Assembly: GCF_009720835.1 (NCBI RefSeq)
Contig: NZ_WNKZ01000056.1
Location: forward strand, 1-40,982
Reading direction: 5' to 3'
From: Pseudoduganella buxea
GTDB lineage: Bacteria; Pseudomonadota; Gammaproteobacteria; Burkholderiales; Burkholderiaceae_D
Length of the DNA: 40,982 nucleotides
In this document: piece by piece, positions 25,001 through 31,914 of the stretch
Layout of the letters: the number at the start of each line of letters is the position of its first letter
How positions within the stretch are numbered: position 1 is the first letter of the stretch
Notes under the pieces: generated by a model
Seen by the model: only the letters and a program-made list of their open reading frames with translations
Databases searched by the model: none
Told to the model about the DNA's origin: nothing
Made by a program: the position numbers and the translations under genes

Positions 25001-26203
25001 GCCGACATTCGCGAGCAGGTGACGATCAATGTGCTGACGTCGGACTTCAAGCCCGAACAGCTGCCGGCCCATCACTTCATGAACTTCAAGGTGATCGACG
25101 AGCATGGCCGCCAGCTCGACATGGGCCGCAACCTGGCCACCCTGCAGGCCGAATACGGCGTGCAGGCGCGCCAGAGCTTCCAGAAGATGGCGGAGAACGC
25201 GCCGCCGGCGTCCAGCGCTTCGCTGGCGCGCCTGGACGCCGGCAAGCCGCACGGGGCGAAACACGGCGGCATCGCCGGCGAAGTGAAGGCCGGCGGCAAG
25301 CCGGGCAGCGCACCGCCGCCGGAAGCGAAGGCGCCGCCGGCACCGGCGGCGGCCCACACGAACATCACGGCATGGACTTTCGGCGAACTGCCCGAGCTGC
25401 TGGAGATCGTGCAGGGCAAGCTGACCCTGATCGGCTTCCCGGCCCTGGTCGACAAGGTCACCCACTGCGACCTGGAAGTGTTCGACGACCCGAACGTGGC
25501 GGCGCGCACCCACCGCATCGGCCTGCGCCGCCTGTTCGCGCTGCAGATGAAGGACCAGATCAAGTTCGTCGAGAAGAGCATTCCGAACCTGCAGCAGATG
25601 GGCATGCAGTTCATGGCGATGGGCACGCAGGAGGAACTGCGCGACCAGATCATCGCCAAGGCGATCGACATCGCCTGCCTGCAGGACCCGCTGCCGACGG
25701 ATGCGGCCTCGTTCAACAAGCGCAAGGACGAAGGCAAGTCGCGCCTGGTGCTGCTGGTGAACGAGATCGCGCGGCTGGTGTCGCAGGTGCTGACGGAATT
25801 CCACGGCCTGCCCAAGCGGCTGCAGGGCATCAACCAGCAGGTGGCGGCGGACATGCAGGAGCAGCTGAAGGGCCTGGTGCACAAGCGCTTCCTGCTCGAT
25901 ACGGAGTTTGCCCAGCTGGCCCATTTCCCGCGCTACCTGAAGGCGATGAACGTGCGGCTGGAAAAGCTGCGCGGCGACCCCGCGCGCGACGCCAGGTCCA
26001 TGGCCGAATGGCACCAGGCAGCCCAGCCTTACCTGCGCCTCGTGCGCGACAAGTCGGCCGGCAAGAACACCGATCCGAAGCTGGTGGAATTTCGCTGGCT
26101 GCTCGAAGAGCTGCGCGTGTCGCTGTTCGCCCAGGAGCTGCGCACGCCGATGCCCGTGTCGGTCAAGCGGCTGTTCAAGGTGTGGGAGTCGATGCAGCGG
26201 TAG
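22010..26203 (+). CDS. hrpA: DEAH-box ATP-dependent RNA helicase HrpA
   Basis: 1397 residues, slightly longer than the roughly 1300 of Escherichia coli HrpA. Residues 1-95 are a low-complexity Pro/Ala/Arg/Glu extension. Motif I is SGETGSGKTTQ (K133), motif Ia TQPRRIAA, motif II DEAH (224-227), motif III SAT, motif V ATNVAETSLTVPG and motif VI QRAGRCGR (446-453). HA2/ratchet, OB-fold and the long HrpA-specific C-terminal (DUF3418-type) region follow. A low-complexity Ala/Pro/Gly patch interrupts the C-terminal region (about residues 1065-1115). HrpA acts on RNA and on stalled ribosomes. ATG 22010 has no Shine-Dalgarno sequence; an ATG-TAA start-stop pair sits 12 bases upstream at 21998-22003. 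Confidence 0.96.
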   Translation: MSEASKQPLSPADAANPPAKSPSTQPGRSAPEQRRPADARGGPPREGRQRRPAAKEGAPKQPLTPEQAAQRAAQNEKREAERAAREAERAFRNPLPPIRFPEDLPVSGRRQEIAEALQKHQVVIVSGETGSGKTTQLPKICLELGRGRDGLIGHTQPRRIAASSTAKRIAQELNSPPGELVGFKVRFNDTLHRGAYVKLMTDGILLAETQTDPLLKGYDTIIIDEAHERSLNIDFLLGYLKQLLPRRPDLKVIITSATIDAERFARHFTQEGKPPVPVIEVSGRLYAVEVRYRPVEREPMTLPPGANAAKPQLRGSAAAKEKRDLMDAIVDGVDEVCRLGQGDVLVFLPGEREIRDAAEALRKHHPPHVEILPLFARLSVEEQDRVFRTTNQRRIVLATNVAETSLTVPGIRYVVDAGTARVKRYSYRNKVEQLQVEPIAQSAANQRAGRCGRVADGVCIRLYEEQDFNQRPKFTEPEILRSSLAAVILRMKSLHLTDVETFPFIEPPLARAIADGYQLLQELGAVDDENRLTGLGRKLAKLPLDPRVGRMILAAQESACLTEVLIVASALSVQDPRDRPIEHQQAADQAHAKFNSDKSEFVAYLSIWRWFEEAIEHKKTNRQLMDNCRSNFLSQVRLREWRDVYSQLLTLVKEQGWRLNEAPATYEQLHMALLTGLLGNVGFKLEDEPGAGYLGARGIKFHIWPGSALGKKAGKWVMAAELVETTRLYARTLARIEPEWVEKVGAHLLKKSWGEPRWEKKPAQVTAAEKATLYGLTVYSQRRINYALHNPMEAREIFIRDALVGGDYDTRAPFFAHNHKLVKDIETLEHKARRQDVLVDEQLIEAFYDKLIPHDVVNGAGFEAWHKKATLADPKLLFLVKEDLMRHEAAGVTTELFPKKMLAAGIEMSLTYHFEPGTVRDGVTLHVPLYALNQLSRERCEWLVPGMLKEKVHLLLKSLPQKQRRHMVPLPDYAAKFCERIGQKEAFGRGDLVDAIIADIREQVTINVLTSDFKPEQLPAHHFMNFKVIDEHGRQLDMGRNLATLQAEYGVQARQSFQKMAENAPPASSASLARLDAGKPHGAKHGGIAGEVKAGGKPGSAPPPEAKAPPAPAAAHTNITAWTFGELPELLEIVQGKLTLIGFPALVDKVTHCDLEVFDDPNVAARTHRIGLRRLFALQMKDQIKFVEKSIPNLQQMGMQFMAMGTQEELRDQIIAKAIDIACLQDPLPTDAASFNKRKDEGKSRLVLLVNEIARLVSQVLTEFHGLPKRLQGINQQVAADMQEQLKGLVHKRFLLDTEFAQLAHFPRYLKAMNVRLEKLRGDPARDARSMAEWHQAAQPYLRLVRDKSAGKNTDPKLVEFRWLLEELRVSLFAQELRTPMPVSVKRLFKVWESMQR

Positions 26204-26318
26204 GCGGACCAGCGCCTGCAGCGGCAGCGTGGACCAGCGCCCGCGGCGGTAGGCCGCACGGGCGCCGGCGCGAACTTTTCAATGTAATGATGGTCTCATC
26301 TGTGCGGGATGCCGGTCG

Positions 26319-26462
26319 GAACCTTGTGCAGCACGAATCTTGTGCAGCACGAATCTTGTGCAGTAAGAATCTTGTGCAGCAAGAATCTTGTGCAGCAAGA
26401 ATTTTGTGCATTATGAACCTTTTGCAGCATAAATCTTGTGCACCAAGAACCTTGTACAGTGA
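26319..26462. repeat. Nine tandem copies of a 16-bp repeat
   Basis: Nine contiguous 16-bp units with consensus GAATCTTGTGCAGCAA start at 26319, 26335, 26351, 26367, 26383, 26399, 26415, 26431 and 26447. Units 2-5 are nearly identical; units 6-9 are degenerate. Across unit borders the sequence CTTG-TGCAG-CAAG makes a small inverted repeat. The array is much richer in A and T than the flanking genes. 16 is not a multiple of three, so frames reading through it are not conserved coding. It lies between the hrpA stop and the terminator at 26502. The 115 bases between hrpA and the array hold a loose duplication of GGACCAGCGCC and nothing else recognised. Confidence 0.9.
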
Positions 26463-26501
26463 GGAAAATTCACTGCGATCGGGTGACAGAGCGCCGACAA
26501 A

Positions 26502-26527
26502 AAAACGACCGCGTTTGCGGTCGTTTT
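26502..26527. terminator. Bidirectional terminator between hrpA and the PRC-barrel gene
   Basis: A perfect 11-bp stem (AAAACGACCGC / GCGGTCGTTTT) with a GTTT loop and A/T tracts on both sides, between the two converging genes. Confidence 0.9.
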
Positions 26528-26602
26528 CACGAGGGGTTCATGATGCCTGGCAGGCATCCCGTGCATCGATCCGAACTTGCCACCCGGATCGTTGCTTAGC
26601 CA

Positions 26603-27286
26603 TCAGAACTTCTTGTTCGGATCGATGCTCGTGTTCTGGTTCGACAGGCCGCCGACCTGGTTGACGTTCTTGTCCGTCATGTCGGAGTTGCCCAGGTCCA
26701 GCGTATTGCTGCCCAGGCCGCCACTCTGGCTGGACAGGCCGCTGCTGCTGCCCAGGTTGCCGCTCTGGCTGCCCAGCGAGCTGCCCTGGCTGCCGGACAG
26801 GCTGCCGCCCTGGCCGTAGCTGGTGCCGCTTTGCATCGTGCTGGTGCCGCTGCCCATGACGCTGCCGGTCGACGTCATCTGGCCCGGCATGGCCTGCTGG
26901 GTGCCATAGAAGCCGTGCACCTGGCTGCCGAACTCGGCACTGGCCATATCCGGCCAGCGGTCCTTGTCGAAGCCCGGCGCGCTTTCCAGCCGTTCCTTCG
27001 TCACGTCGAGAATGAAACGCTTGTTGACGGTATCGAGCTGCAGGGCCTGCCATGGTACGGCGAACAGCTTGTCGCCCATGCCGAGGATGCCGCCGAAGGA
27101 CAGTACGGCATAGGCGATCTGGCCGCTCTGCATGTCGATCATGATTTCCTTGATATCGCCCAGGTCTTCTTCCTGGCGGTTGTAAACATCTTCGCCCATC
27201 AGGGTGTCGGCACCCATCAGGCGTGGCCCCGGGCCATCGGTGCGGTCACGGTAAATGCCAAACGGGTCTCGGTCGAGATAGCTCAT
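26603..27286 (-). CDS. PRC-barrel domain protein with a Gly/Ser/Gln/Leu-rich tail
   Basis: 227 residues from ATG 27286, with AGGAG seven bases upstream. Residues ~22-110 form a PRC-barrel: MGADTLMGEDVYNRQEEDLGDIKEIMIDMQSGQIAYAVLSFGG and FAVPWQALQLD. Such domains in soil betaproteobacteria are often stress-linked and bind partner proteins. Residues ~112-140 cover a hydrophobic-poor linker (FGSQVHGFYGTQQAMPGQM). From ~140 the tail is low complexity, with repeating GS, SQ, NLGSS and SGLSSQSGG units and no signal peptide. The protein is therefore probably cytosolic with a disordered tail. Divergent from the esterase gene, with 127 bases between the starts. Confidence 0.85.
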   Translation of the reverse strand: MSYLDRDPFGIYRDRTDGPGPRLMGADTLMGEDVYNRQEEDLGDIKEIMIDMQSGQIAYAVLSFGGILGMGDKLFAVPWQALQLDTVNKRFILDVTKERLESAPGFDKDRWPDMASAEFGSQVHGFYGTQQAMPGQMTSTGSVMGSGTSTMQSGTSYGQGGSLSGSQGSSLGSQSGNLGSSSGLSSQSGGLGSNTLDLGNSDMTDKNVNQVGGLSNQNTSIDPNKKF

Positions 27287-27413
27287 TATGGTCTCCTGTC
27301 CTGTGGTGAAAAAGCCGCCGTGCATAGCCCGGCGGTGCGCATGCCAGAATAGCGCAAGCAGGTTTTTTGTGTCCTTACCAGAATTCAACAGTGCGTGCAC
27401 ACCAGGAGGCAGC

Positions 27414-28538
27414 ATGGCGAAACGGGGCAGTGGGGTGGGGTTGTTGCGCAGCCTGGCAAAGCTGGGCAGGACGCAACAGCGCGCGGCGCAGAAGATCATG
27501 ACGGGCATGATGGGCCTGCCGGCGGCACCGGCACGCAAGAAAACGGTCCGGAAGGCCGTTGCCAAGACGAGTCCGACAACGGCGAAGGCACCGCGCGTGC
27601 GCACGCCGGCTGCCGTGCCGGTGGCACCCGGCAAGTGGCTGGCGGGGCAGGAACTGGTCGCGGCGCCCGGTGCCGCACCGCGCCGGATGAGTTACTGGCT
27701 GTACCTTCCCAGCACGATGGCGGCGCTGGCGCCGGGCGAAGGCCTGCCGCTGGTCGTGATGCTGCACGGCTGCCAGCAGAGCGCCACGGAATTTGCCCAG
27801 GGCACGCGGATGAATGCGGTGGCGGAAAAGAAGGGCTATGCCGTGCTGTATCCGCAGCAGTCGTCCGGCGTGCACGCCCAGCGCTGCTGGCGCTGGTTCG
27901 ACCGGGCCACCCAGCAGGGCGGCGGCGACGTGCAGCCGATCGCTACCGTGCTGGCGAAAGTGCTGGCCGGTTATCCGGTCGACCGGCGCCGCATTTACCT
28001 GTGCGGTATTTCGGCCGGGGCCGCCATGGCCAATATCTTCGCGCTGCACTACCCGGACCTGGTGGCCGGCATCGGCCTGCATTCCGGGCCTGTTTTCGGC
28101 GCCGGCAACGGCACCATCGGCGCGCTGGGGGTGATGCAGCACGGCGGTGGCACGCGGGCGGCCCAGGCGATCGAGGAAGTGCTGGCCCGGCGCGCCGATT
28201 TCCCCCTGATGCCGACCATCCTGATCCAAGGTGCCGGCGACACGGTGGTGCGCGCCGTCAACCAGCAGCAGCTCGTGCAGCAGAGCCTGCTTTTGAACGG
28301 CCTGCCGGCCAATACGCTGCCCCGCGTCAAGGTGCTGCCGGGCGCGCAGCGGGGCCGCCGCTACGGTCACGAAATCCGCGACTACTACCTGGGCCGCAAG
28401 CTGGTGCTGCGGGTGGCCCATATCGACGAGATGGAACACGCCTGGAGCGGCGGCGACGAGCGCCTCGCCTTCAATGCCAAGGCGGGGCCGGATGCAAGCC
28501 GGATGGTGCTGGAATTTTTCAATAAACACCGGCGCTAA
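27414..28538 (+). CDS. PHB-depolymerase-family esterase
   Basis: 374 residues from ATG 27414, with AGGAGG just upstream. The N-terminal ~75 residues are basic and Ala/Pro-rich with no signal peptide, so the protein is likely cytosolic or granule-associated. The alpha/beta hydrolase domain shows the oxyanion stretch LHGCQQ (117-122), nucleophile S200 (GISAGAA), D276 (QGAGDTVV) and H342 (EHAWSGGD), as in the poly(3-hydroxybutyrate) depolymerase / LpqC esterase family. It probably hydrolyses polyhydroxyalkanoate or other esters. The substrate is not certain, since the family also contains feruloyl- and acetyl-esterases. The basic tail could bind PHA granules or nucleic acid; that is a guess. Confidence 0.9.
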   Translation: MAKRGSGVGLLRSLAKLGRTQQRAAQKIMTGMMGLPAAPARKKTVRKAVAKTSPTTAKAPRVRTPAAVPVAPGKWLAGQELVAAPGAAPRRMSYWLYLPSTMAALAPGEGLPLVVMLHGCQQSATEFAQGTRMNAVAEKKGYAVLYPQQSSGVHAQRCWRWFDRATQQGGGDVQPIATVLAKVLAGYPVDRRRIYLCGISAGAAMANIFALHYPDLVAGIGLHSGPVFGAGNGTIGALGVMQHGGGTRAAQAIEEVLARRADFPLMPTILIQGAGDTVVRAVNQQQLVQQSLLLNGLPANTLPRVKVLPGAQRGRRYGHEIRDYYLGRKLVLRVAHIDEMEHAWSGGDERLAFNAKAGPDASRMVLEFFNKHRR

Positions 28539-28671
28539 AGGGAGTCAAGCGGACAGGTGCTGCACGATACCGCTCGGCAACAACACCTTTTCGACGTCTG
28601 TCGAGCTGGCTATTTTTCTTTTTGTATCAAGGGCTTGCCTTGTCCTTGTTAAGGAAGTGGTTTAGACACTC

Positions 28672-28691
28672 TGACAAGAAAATCCTTGTCA
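28672..28691. repeat. Inverted repeat over the imuA -35 region
   Basis: TGACAAG and CTTGTCA form perfect 7-bp arms around AAAATC. The right arm contains TTGTCA (28686-28691), a 5/6 match to a -35 hexamer. The repeat could be a second operator beside the LexA box. Confidence 0.5.
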
Positions 28692-28708
28692 AAGCCCCGT
28701 TCAGCGAG

Positions 28709-28728
28709 TACTGTATGCATATACAGTA
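28709..28728 (+). promoter_or_regulatory. LexA (SOS) box in the imuA promoter
   Basis: CTGT-N8-ACAG at 28711-28726 (CTGTATGCATATACAG) is a full match to the LexA operator of beta- and gammaproteobacteria, within a palindrome running 28709-28728. TTGTCA at 28686-28691 and TACTGT at 28709-28714 are spaced by 17 bases, so LexA would cover the -10. This predicts DNA-damage induction of imuA-imuB. Confidence 0.9.
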
Positions 28729-28747
28729 TATGAACTTTTGTCATCCC

Positions 28748-29458
28748 ATGGCCCGCTCCGACCCCATCATTGCCGCGCCCGAAACCTTGCATCCCTCGCT
28801 GTGGCTTGCATCGCAACTGGCGCAATCGCTGGACCGCTGTGTCGACACGGGCTATCCAGCCCTGTCGGCCCAGCTGCCGGGCGGCGGCTGGCCGACGGGC
28901 ACCTTGTTCGAACTGTTGCTGCCGCAGCCGGGCGTGGGGGAATTGCGCCTGTTGCGCCCGGCCCTGGCGGCCCTGCAACGGCCCATCGTGCTGCTGCAGC
29001 CGCCCCATGCGCCCCAGGCGCTGGCGCTGGCCGCGCTGGGCATCGCGCCGTCGCAGCTGATCTGGATCCGCAAGACGGGCAAGAGCACGGACGCGCTGTG
29101 GGCGGCCGAGCAGATCCTGCGCAGCGGCTGCTGCGGCGCACTGCTGTTGTGGCAGCAGCATGTGCGGGGCGAGGCCTTGCGCCGGCTGCACCTGGCGGCG
29201 CAAAGCGGCGATACCCTGTTTTGCCTGTTCCGGCCCCTGGCGGCGGCACAGGATGCGTCACCGGCACCGCTGCGCCTGTCGCTGCGGCCCGCCGCGGGCG
29301 GCATGGAAATCGGTTTTATCAAGCGCCGGGGGCCGCAACGGGATGCGCCCCTGTTTCTCCCCCTGACGCCTTCTTTACTGCAACGACATGCGACTCTGGA
29401 TCGGCCTGCACCTGCCCCGGCTCCCGCTCGAAGTGTTCTGCCCGCGCTGGTCGGCTGA
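28748..29458 (+). CDS. imuA: ImuA, SOS-induced translesion synthesis accessory protein
   Basis: 236 residues from ATG 28748; ATG 28730 is in frame but lies only two bases after the LexA palindrome. ImuA is a RecA/SulA-like fold protein that works with ImuB in SOS mutagenesis. The sequence shows the family pattern: HPSLWLASQLAQ, PALSAQLPGGGWPTGTLFELL, a Walker-like loop that has lost its GKT residues (QPGVGELRLLRPAL), and LIWIRKTGKSTDALWAAEQILRSGCCGALLLW. The C-terminal Pro/Ala stretch lies where the gene overlaps imuB by 71 bases. Regulated by the LexA box upstream. Confidence 0.85.
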   Translation: MARSDPIIAAPETLHPSLWLASQLAQSLDRCVDTGYPALSAQLPGGGWPTGTLFELLLPQPGVGELRLLRPALAALQRPIVLLQPPHAPQALALAALGIAPSQLIWIRKTGKSTDALWAAEQILRSGCCGALLLWQQHVRGEALRRLHLAAQSGDTLFCLFRPLAAAQDASPAPLRLSLRPAAGGMEIGFIKRRGPQRDAPLFLPLTPSLLQRHATLDRPAPAPAPARSVLPALVG

Positions 29459-30863
29459 CACCTGCACGGCTGTGCTGGAACAGGAGGTGGTGCTGGCCGT
29501 CTCGGACCTGGCGCGGCAGTCCGGCGTGCGGCCGGGCATGCGGCGCGGCGGTGCGCTGATGCTGGTACCCGACATCGGCCTGCATGAACGGGCGCCCGTG
29601 CAGGAGGCCGAGGCCCTGCACGCGGTGGCGATGGCCCTGCTGCAATACACGCCGCAGGTGACGGAAGGCGAGGAAGCAACCTTGCTGCTGGACGTGGGTG
29701 CCAGCCTGCGCCTGTTCGGCGGCATCCGGCGGCTGTGCGCGCTGGTGCGGGCCAGCATGGCGGCACTGGGTTTCACGGCCGTGCTGGGCGTGGCCCCGAC
29801 GGCGCGGGGCGCCTGGCTGCTGGCACGCAGCGGGGCAGGACGTTCTTTGACAATCGAGCGTATGGAACGCCGGCTGCACGGCTTGCCGGTGGGCCTGCTG
29901 CCGCCGGCCCGGCCTTACCTGGCCTGGCTGGAAGGCATCGGCTGCCTGACCGTGGGCGAGCTGATGCGCCTGCCCCGGCCGGGCCTGCAGCGGCGTTGCG
30001 GCCGCGCCCTGCTCGACGTGCTCGATGCGGCGCGCGGGCACACTGCCGAGATGTTCGGCTGGATCGAAGCGCCGCCCAGCTTTGTCGCCAAGCTGGAACT
30101 GTTCGGCCGCATCGAGGACGCCGACCTGCTGCTGGCCGGCGCGCGCCGCCTGCTGCTGCAGATGACGGGCTGGCTGTGCGCGCGCCAGTTCGCCGTCGAG
30201 CGCATCAGCCTGCTGCTGGAACACGAACGGGGCAGGGTGGCGCGGCCGCCCACGGCCATCGACATCATGCTGGCCGAGCCGGTCTGGCGCGACGATCACC
30301 TGGTGCGGCTGCTGAAGGAAAAGCTGGCCAAGCTGGAACTGGAGGCGCCCGTCATCGGGCTGTGCCTGGAGGCGCTGCAGGTCAGGCCCATGGCACCGCA
30401 CAGCGATTCGCTGTTTCCCGAGCCGGGCGGCAGCAAGGAGGACCGGCAGCGCCTGTTCGAATTGCTGGTGGCCCGGCTGGGCACCGACAATGTGCTGCAG
30501 GCCGCCCCGCGCGCCGATCACCGGCCCGAGCATGCGAACGGCTGGGCCCCCGTGCAGGACAAGCTGCGTCCCGCCGACGTGGCGGCGGCCCTGCCGCCGG
30601 GCAGCCTGCCGCGCCCCGCGTGGCTGCTGGCCAAGCCGATCGCGCTGCTGGTGCGCGAGCACCGGCCGTTCTACTGCTCGCCGCTGCGGATGGTGTCGTC
30701 GGCCGAGCGCATCGAGGCAGGCTGGTGGGGCGAGACGCAGACGCGCGACTACTTCATCGCCCAAGGCGAGGACAATGCCCACTACTGGGTCTACCGCGAA
30801 CGCCTGCCGGGCACGGATGACGATGCGGAGCCGCGCTGGTACCTGCACGGCTTGTTCGGCTGA
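29388..30863 (+). CDS. imuB: ImuB, Y-family polymerase-like protein without catalytic acids
   Basis: 491 residues. It starts MRLWIGLHLPRLPLEVF where true Y-family polymerases have a D-x-D/E-x-F-F-like motif, and LLLDVGASLRLFGG stands in place of the SIDE motif. The polymerase acids are therefore missing, as is typical of ImuB. Finger/thumb-like helices (GIGCLTVGELMRLPRPGL) and a C-terminal region (WWGETQTRDYFIAQGEDNAHYWVYRE) follow, as usual in this family. Known ImuB proteins link ImuA and the error-prone polymerase DnaE2/ImuC to the beta clamp. It overlaps imuA by 71 bases. No dnaE2 follows. Confidence 0.9.
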   Translation: MRLWIGLHLPRLPLEVFCPRWSADTCTAVLEQEVVLAVSDLARQSGVRPGMRRGGALMLVPDIGLHERAPVQEAEALHAVAMALLQYTPQVTEGEEATLLLDVGASLRLFGGIRRLCALVRASMAALGFTAVLGVAPTARGAWLLARSGAGRSLTIERMERRLHGLPVGLLPPARPYLAWLEGIGCLTVGELMRLPRPGLQRRCGRALLDVLDAARGHTAEMFGWIEAPPSFVAKLELFGRIEDADLLLAGARRLLLQMTGWLCARQFAVERISLLLEHERGRVARPPTAIDIMLAEPVWRDDHLVRLLKEKLAKLELEAPVIGLCLEALQVRPMAPHSDSLFPEPGGSKEDRQRLFELLVARLGTDNVLQAAPRADHRPEHANGWAPVQDKLRPADVAAALPPGSLPRPAWLLAKPIALLVREHRPFYCSPLRMVSSAERIEAGWWGETQTRDYFIAQGEDNAHYWVYRERLPGTDDDAEPRWYLHGLFG

Positions 30864-30902
30864 CTGTTCGGCGGACTGTCTGGATATACCGTGCGGCTGA
30901 TT

Positions 30903-30950
30903 GTTCGGCTGCACGTTCGGCTGCAGGTTTGGCCGCAGGCCCGGTTGCAG
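30903..30950. repeat. Four imperfect 12-bp tandem repeats after imuB
   Basis: Units of the type GTTCGGCTGCAG begin at 30903, 30915, 30927 and 30939 and decay rightwards; related GTTCGGC fragments precede them. They lie in the 186-base gap between the converging imuB and glutathione transferase genes, which otherwise holds nothing recognised. Confidence 0.6.
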
Positions 30951-31049
30951 GTCGGCAGAGGCGGCGTGAGCCCGGGTGCATGGGGGCGGTTTCCGTTGCA
31001 GGCCGGTGCTTCTGCCTCATCGGCCTTCACTGCGGTCAGCCTGGCGGTC

Positions 31050-31685
31050 TTACGCTGTCGTCTCCGGCTGCCACGCCATCGCCGTGCGCACCGCCGGCCG
31101 GCCGCCCACCAGGGCCAGCCACCGTGCCACATCCGGCTTGCCGTCGATGGCCTGGCCCAGCGTGTCGGCCAGCTTTTCCCTGGCCGCCATCAGCCACGGA
31201 TAGGCGGCGATGTCGGCGATCGAATAGGCGTCGCCCGCCAGGTAGGGGCCGCTCGCCAGTTGCCGGTCCAGCACGTCCAGCAGGCGGTGGGCTTCCTCCA
31301 TGAAGTGCTCGCGGGCGGGATTGTCGTCCTGCCCGGCGAAAAAGCCCAGCTGGCCGAACATGGGGCCCAGCCCGCCGATCTGCCAATGCAGCCAGCTGAG
31401 CACGCGGTAGCGCGCCGGGCCTTGCGCCGGCAGCAGCTTGCCGTGCCGTTCCGCCAGGTAGGTGAGGATGGCGCCGCTTTCGAACATCGTCACGGAGCCG
31501 TCCTCGCCCGCGTCATCGACCAGGGCGGGAATCTTGTTGTTGGGGGACAGGGCCAGGAACTCGGGGCGGAACTGCTCATGCTTGTGGATGTCGACGGCGA
31601 CGGTTTGGTAGGGCACGCCCAGTTCCTCCAGCATGATGAGGGGCTTGCGGCCGTTCGGGGTGGTCCAGGTATGCAGCGTGATCAT
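31050..31685 (-). CDS. Glutathione S-transferase family protein (Ure2p/YfcG-like)
   Basis: 211 residues from ATG 31685, with GGAG six bases upstream. The N-terminal thioredoxin-fold domain has TWTTPNGRKPLIMLEELGVPY (the TPNG signature of the nu-class/YfcG group), NKIPALVDD and FESGAILTYLAE for glutathione contacts. The all-helical C-terminal domain (about 90-205) includes YLAGDAYSIADIAAYPWL, the folding-box motif. It may act as a glutathione-dependent disulphide reductase or transferase. There is no operon partner. Confidence 0.92.
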   Translation of the reverse strand: MITLHTWTTPNGRKPLIMLEELGVPYQTVAVDIHKHEQFRPEFLALSPNNKIPALVDDAGEDGSVTMFESGAILTYLAERHGKLLPAQGPARYRVLSWLHWQIGGLGPMFGQLGFFAGQDDNPAREHFMEEAHRLLDVLDRQLASGPYLAGDAYSIADIAAYPWLMAAREKLADTLGQAIDGKPDVARWLALVGGRPAVRTAMAWQPETTA

Positions 31686-31829
31686 CGGCGTCTCCATGAA
31701 TGTGGAGAGCACTGTAACGAAGCGGCGCCGGGGCGGGCGCACAGGAGCGGCAGGTGGCGCAAAGGCAGGGCAGGGCGCAGCAGCGGGCCGAAGGCAGACT
31801 CTTCATGGCAGGCACGAGCGCAAAGGCAA

Positions 31830-31861
31830 ACGGGCGCACATCCGCTGGAATATGCGCCCGT
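31830..31861 (-). terminator. Probable terminator of the M61 peptidase gene
   Basis: ACGGGCGCA and TGCGCCCGT form a perfect 9-bp stem with a 14-base loop. Read on the minus strand it is followed by a short T-rich stretch (TTTGCCTTT). It lies 54 bases beyond the stop codon of the peptidase gene. The remaining bases up to the glutathione transferase gene hold no gene. Confidence 0.55.
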
Positions 31862-31914
31862 CCCGGCTGGCAGCCGGCCCGTCCGGCGGGGCCGGCGAGC
31901 GCCGGCGGCCTGCC

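Noticed and set aside
22013..26014. A 1333-codon open frame opposite hrpA
   Set aside because: HrpA motifs on the + strand are unambiguous; the minus frame is low complexity.
26319..26462. CRISPR array or plasmid-type iterons
   Set aside because: Repeats are contiguous with no spacers, too short for CRISPR, and there is no cas, rep or DnaA-box context.
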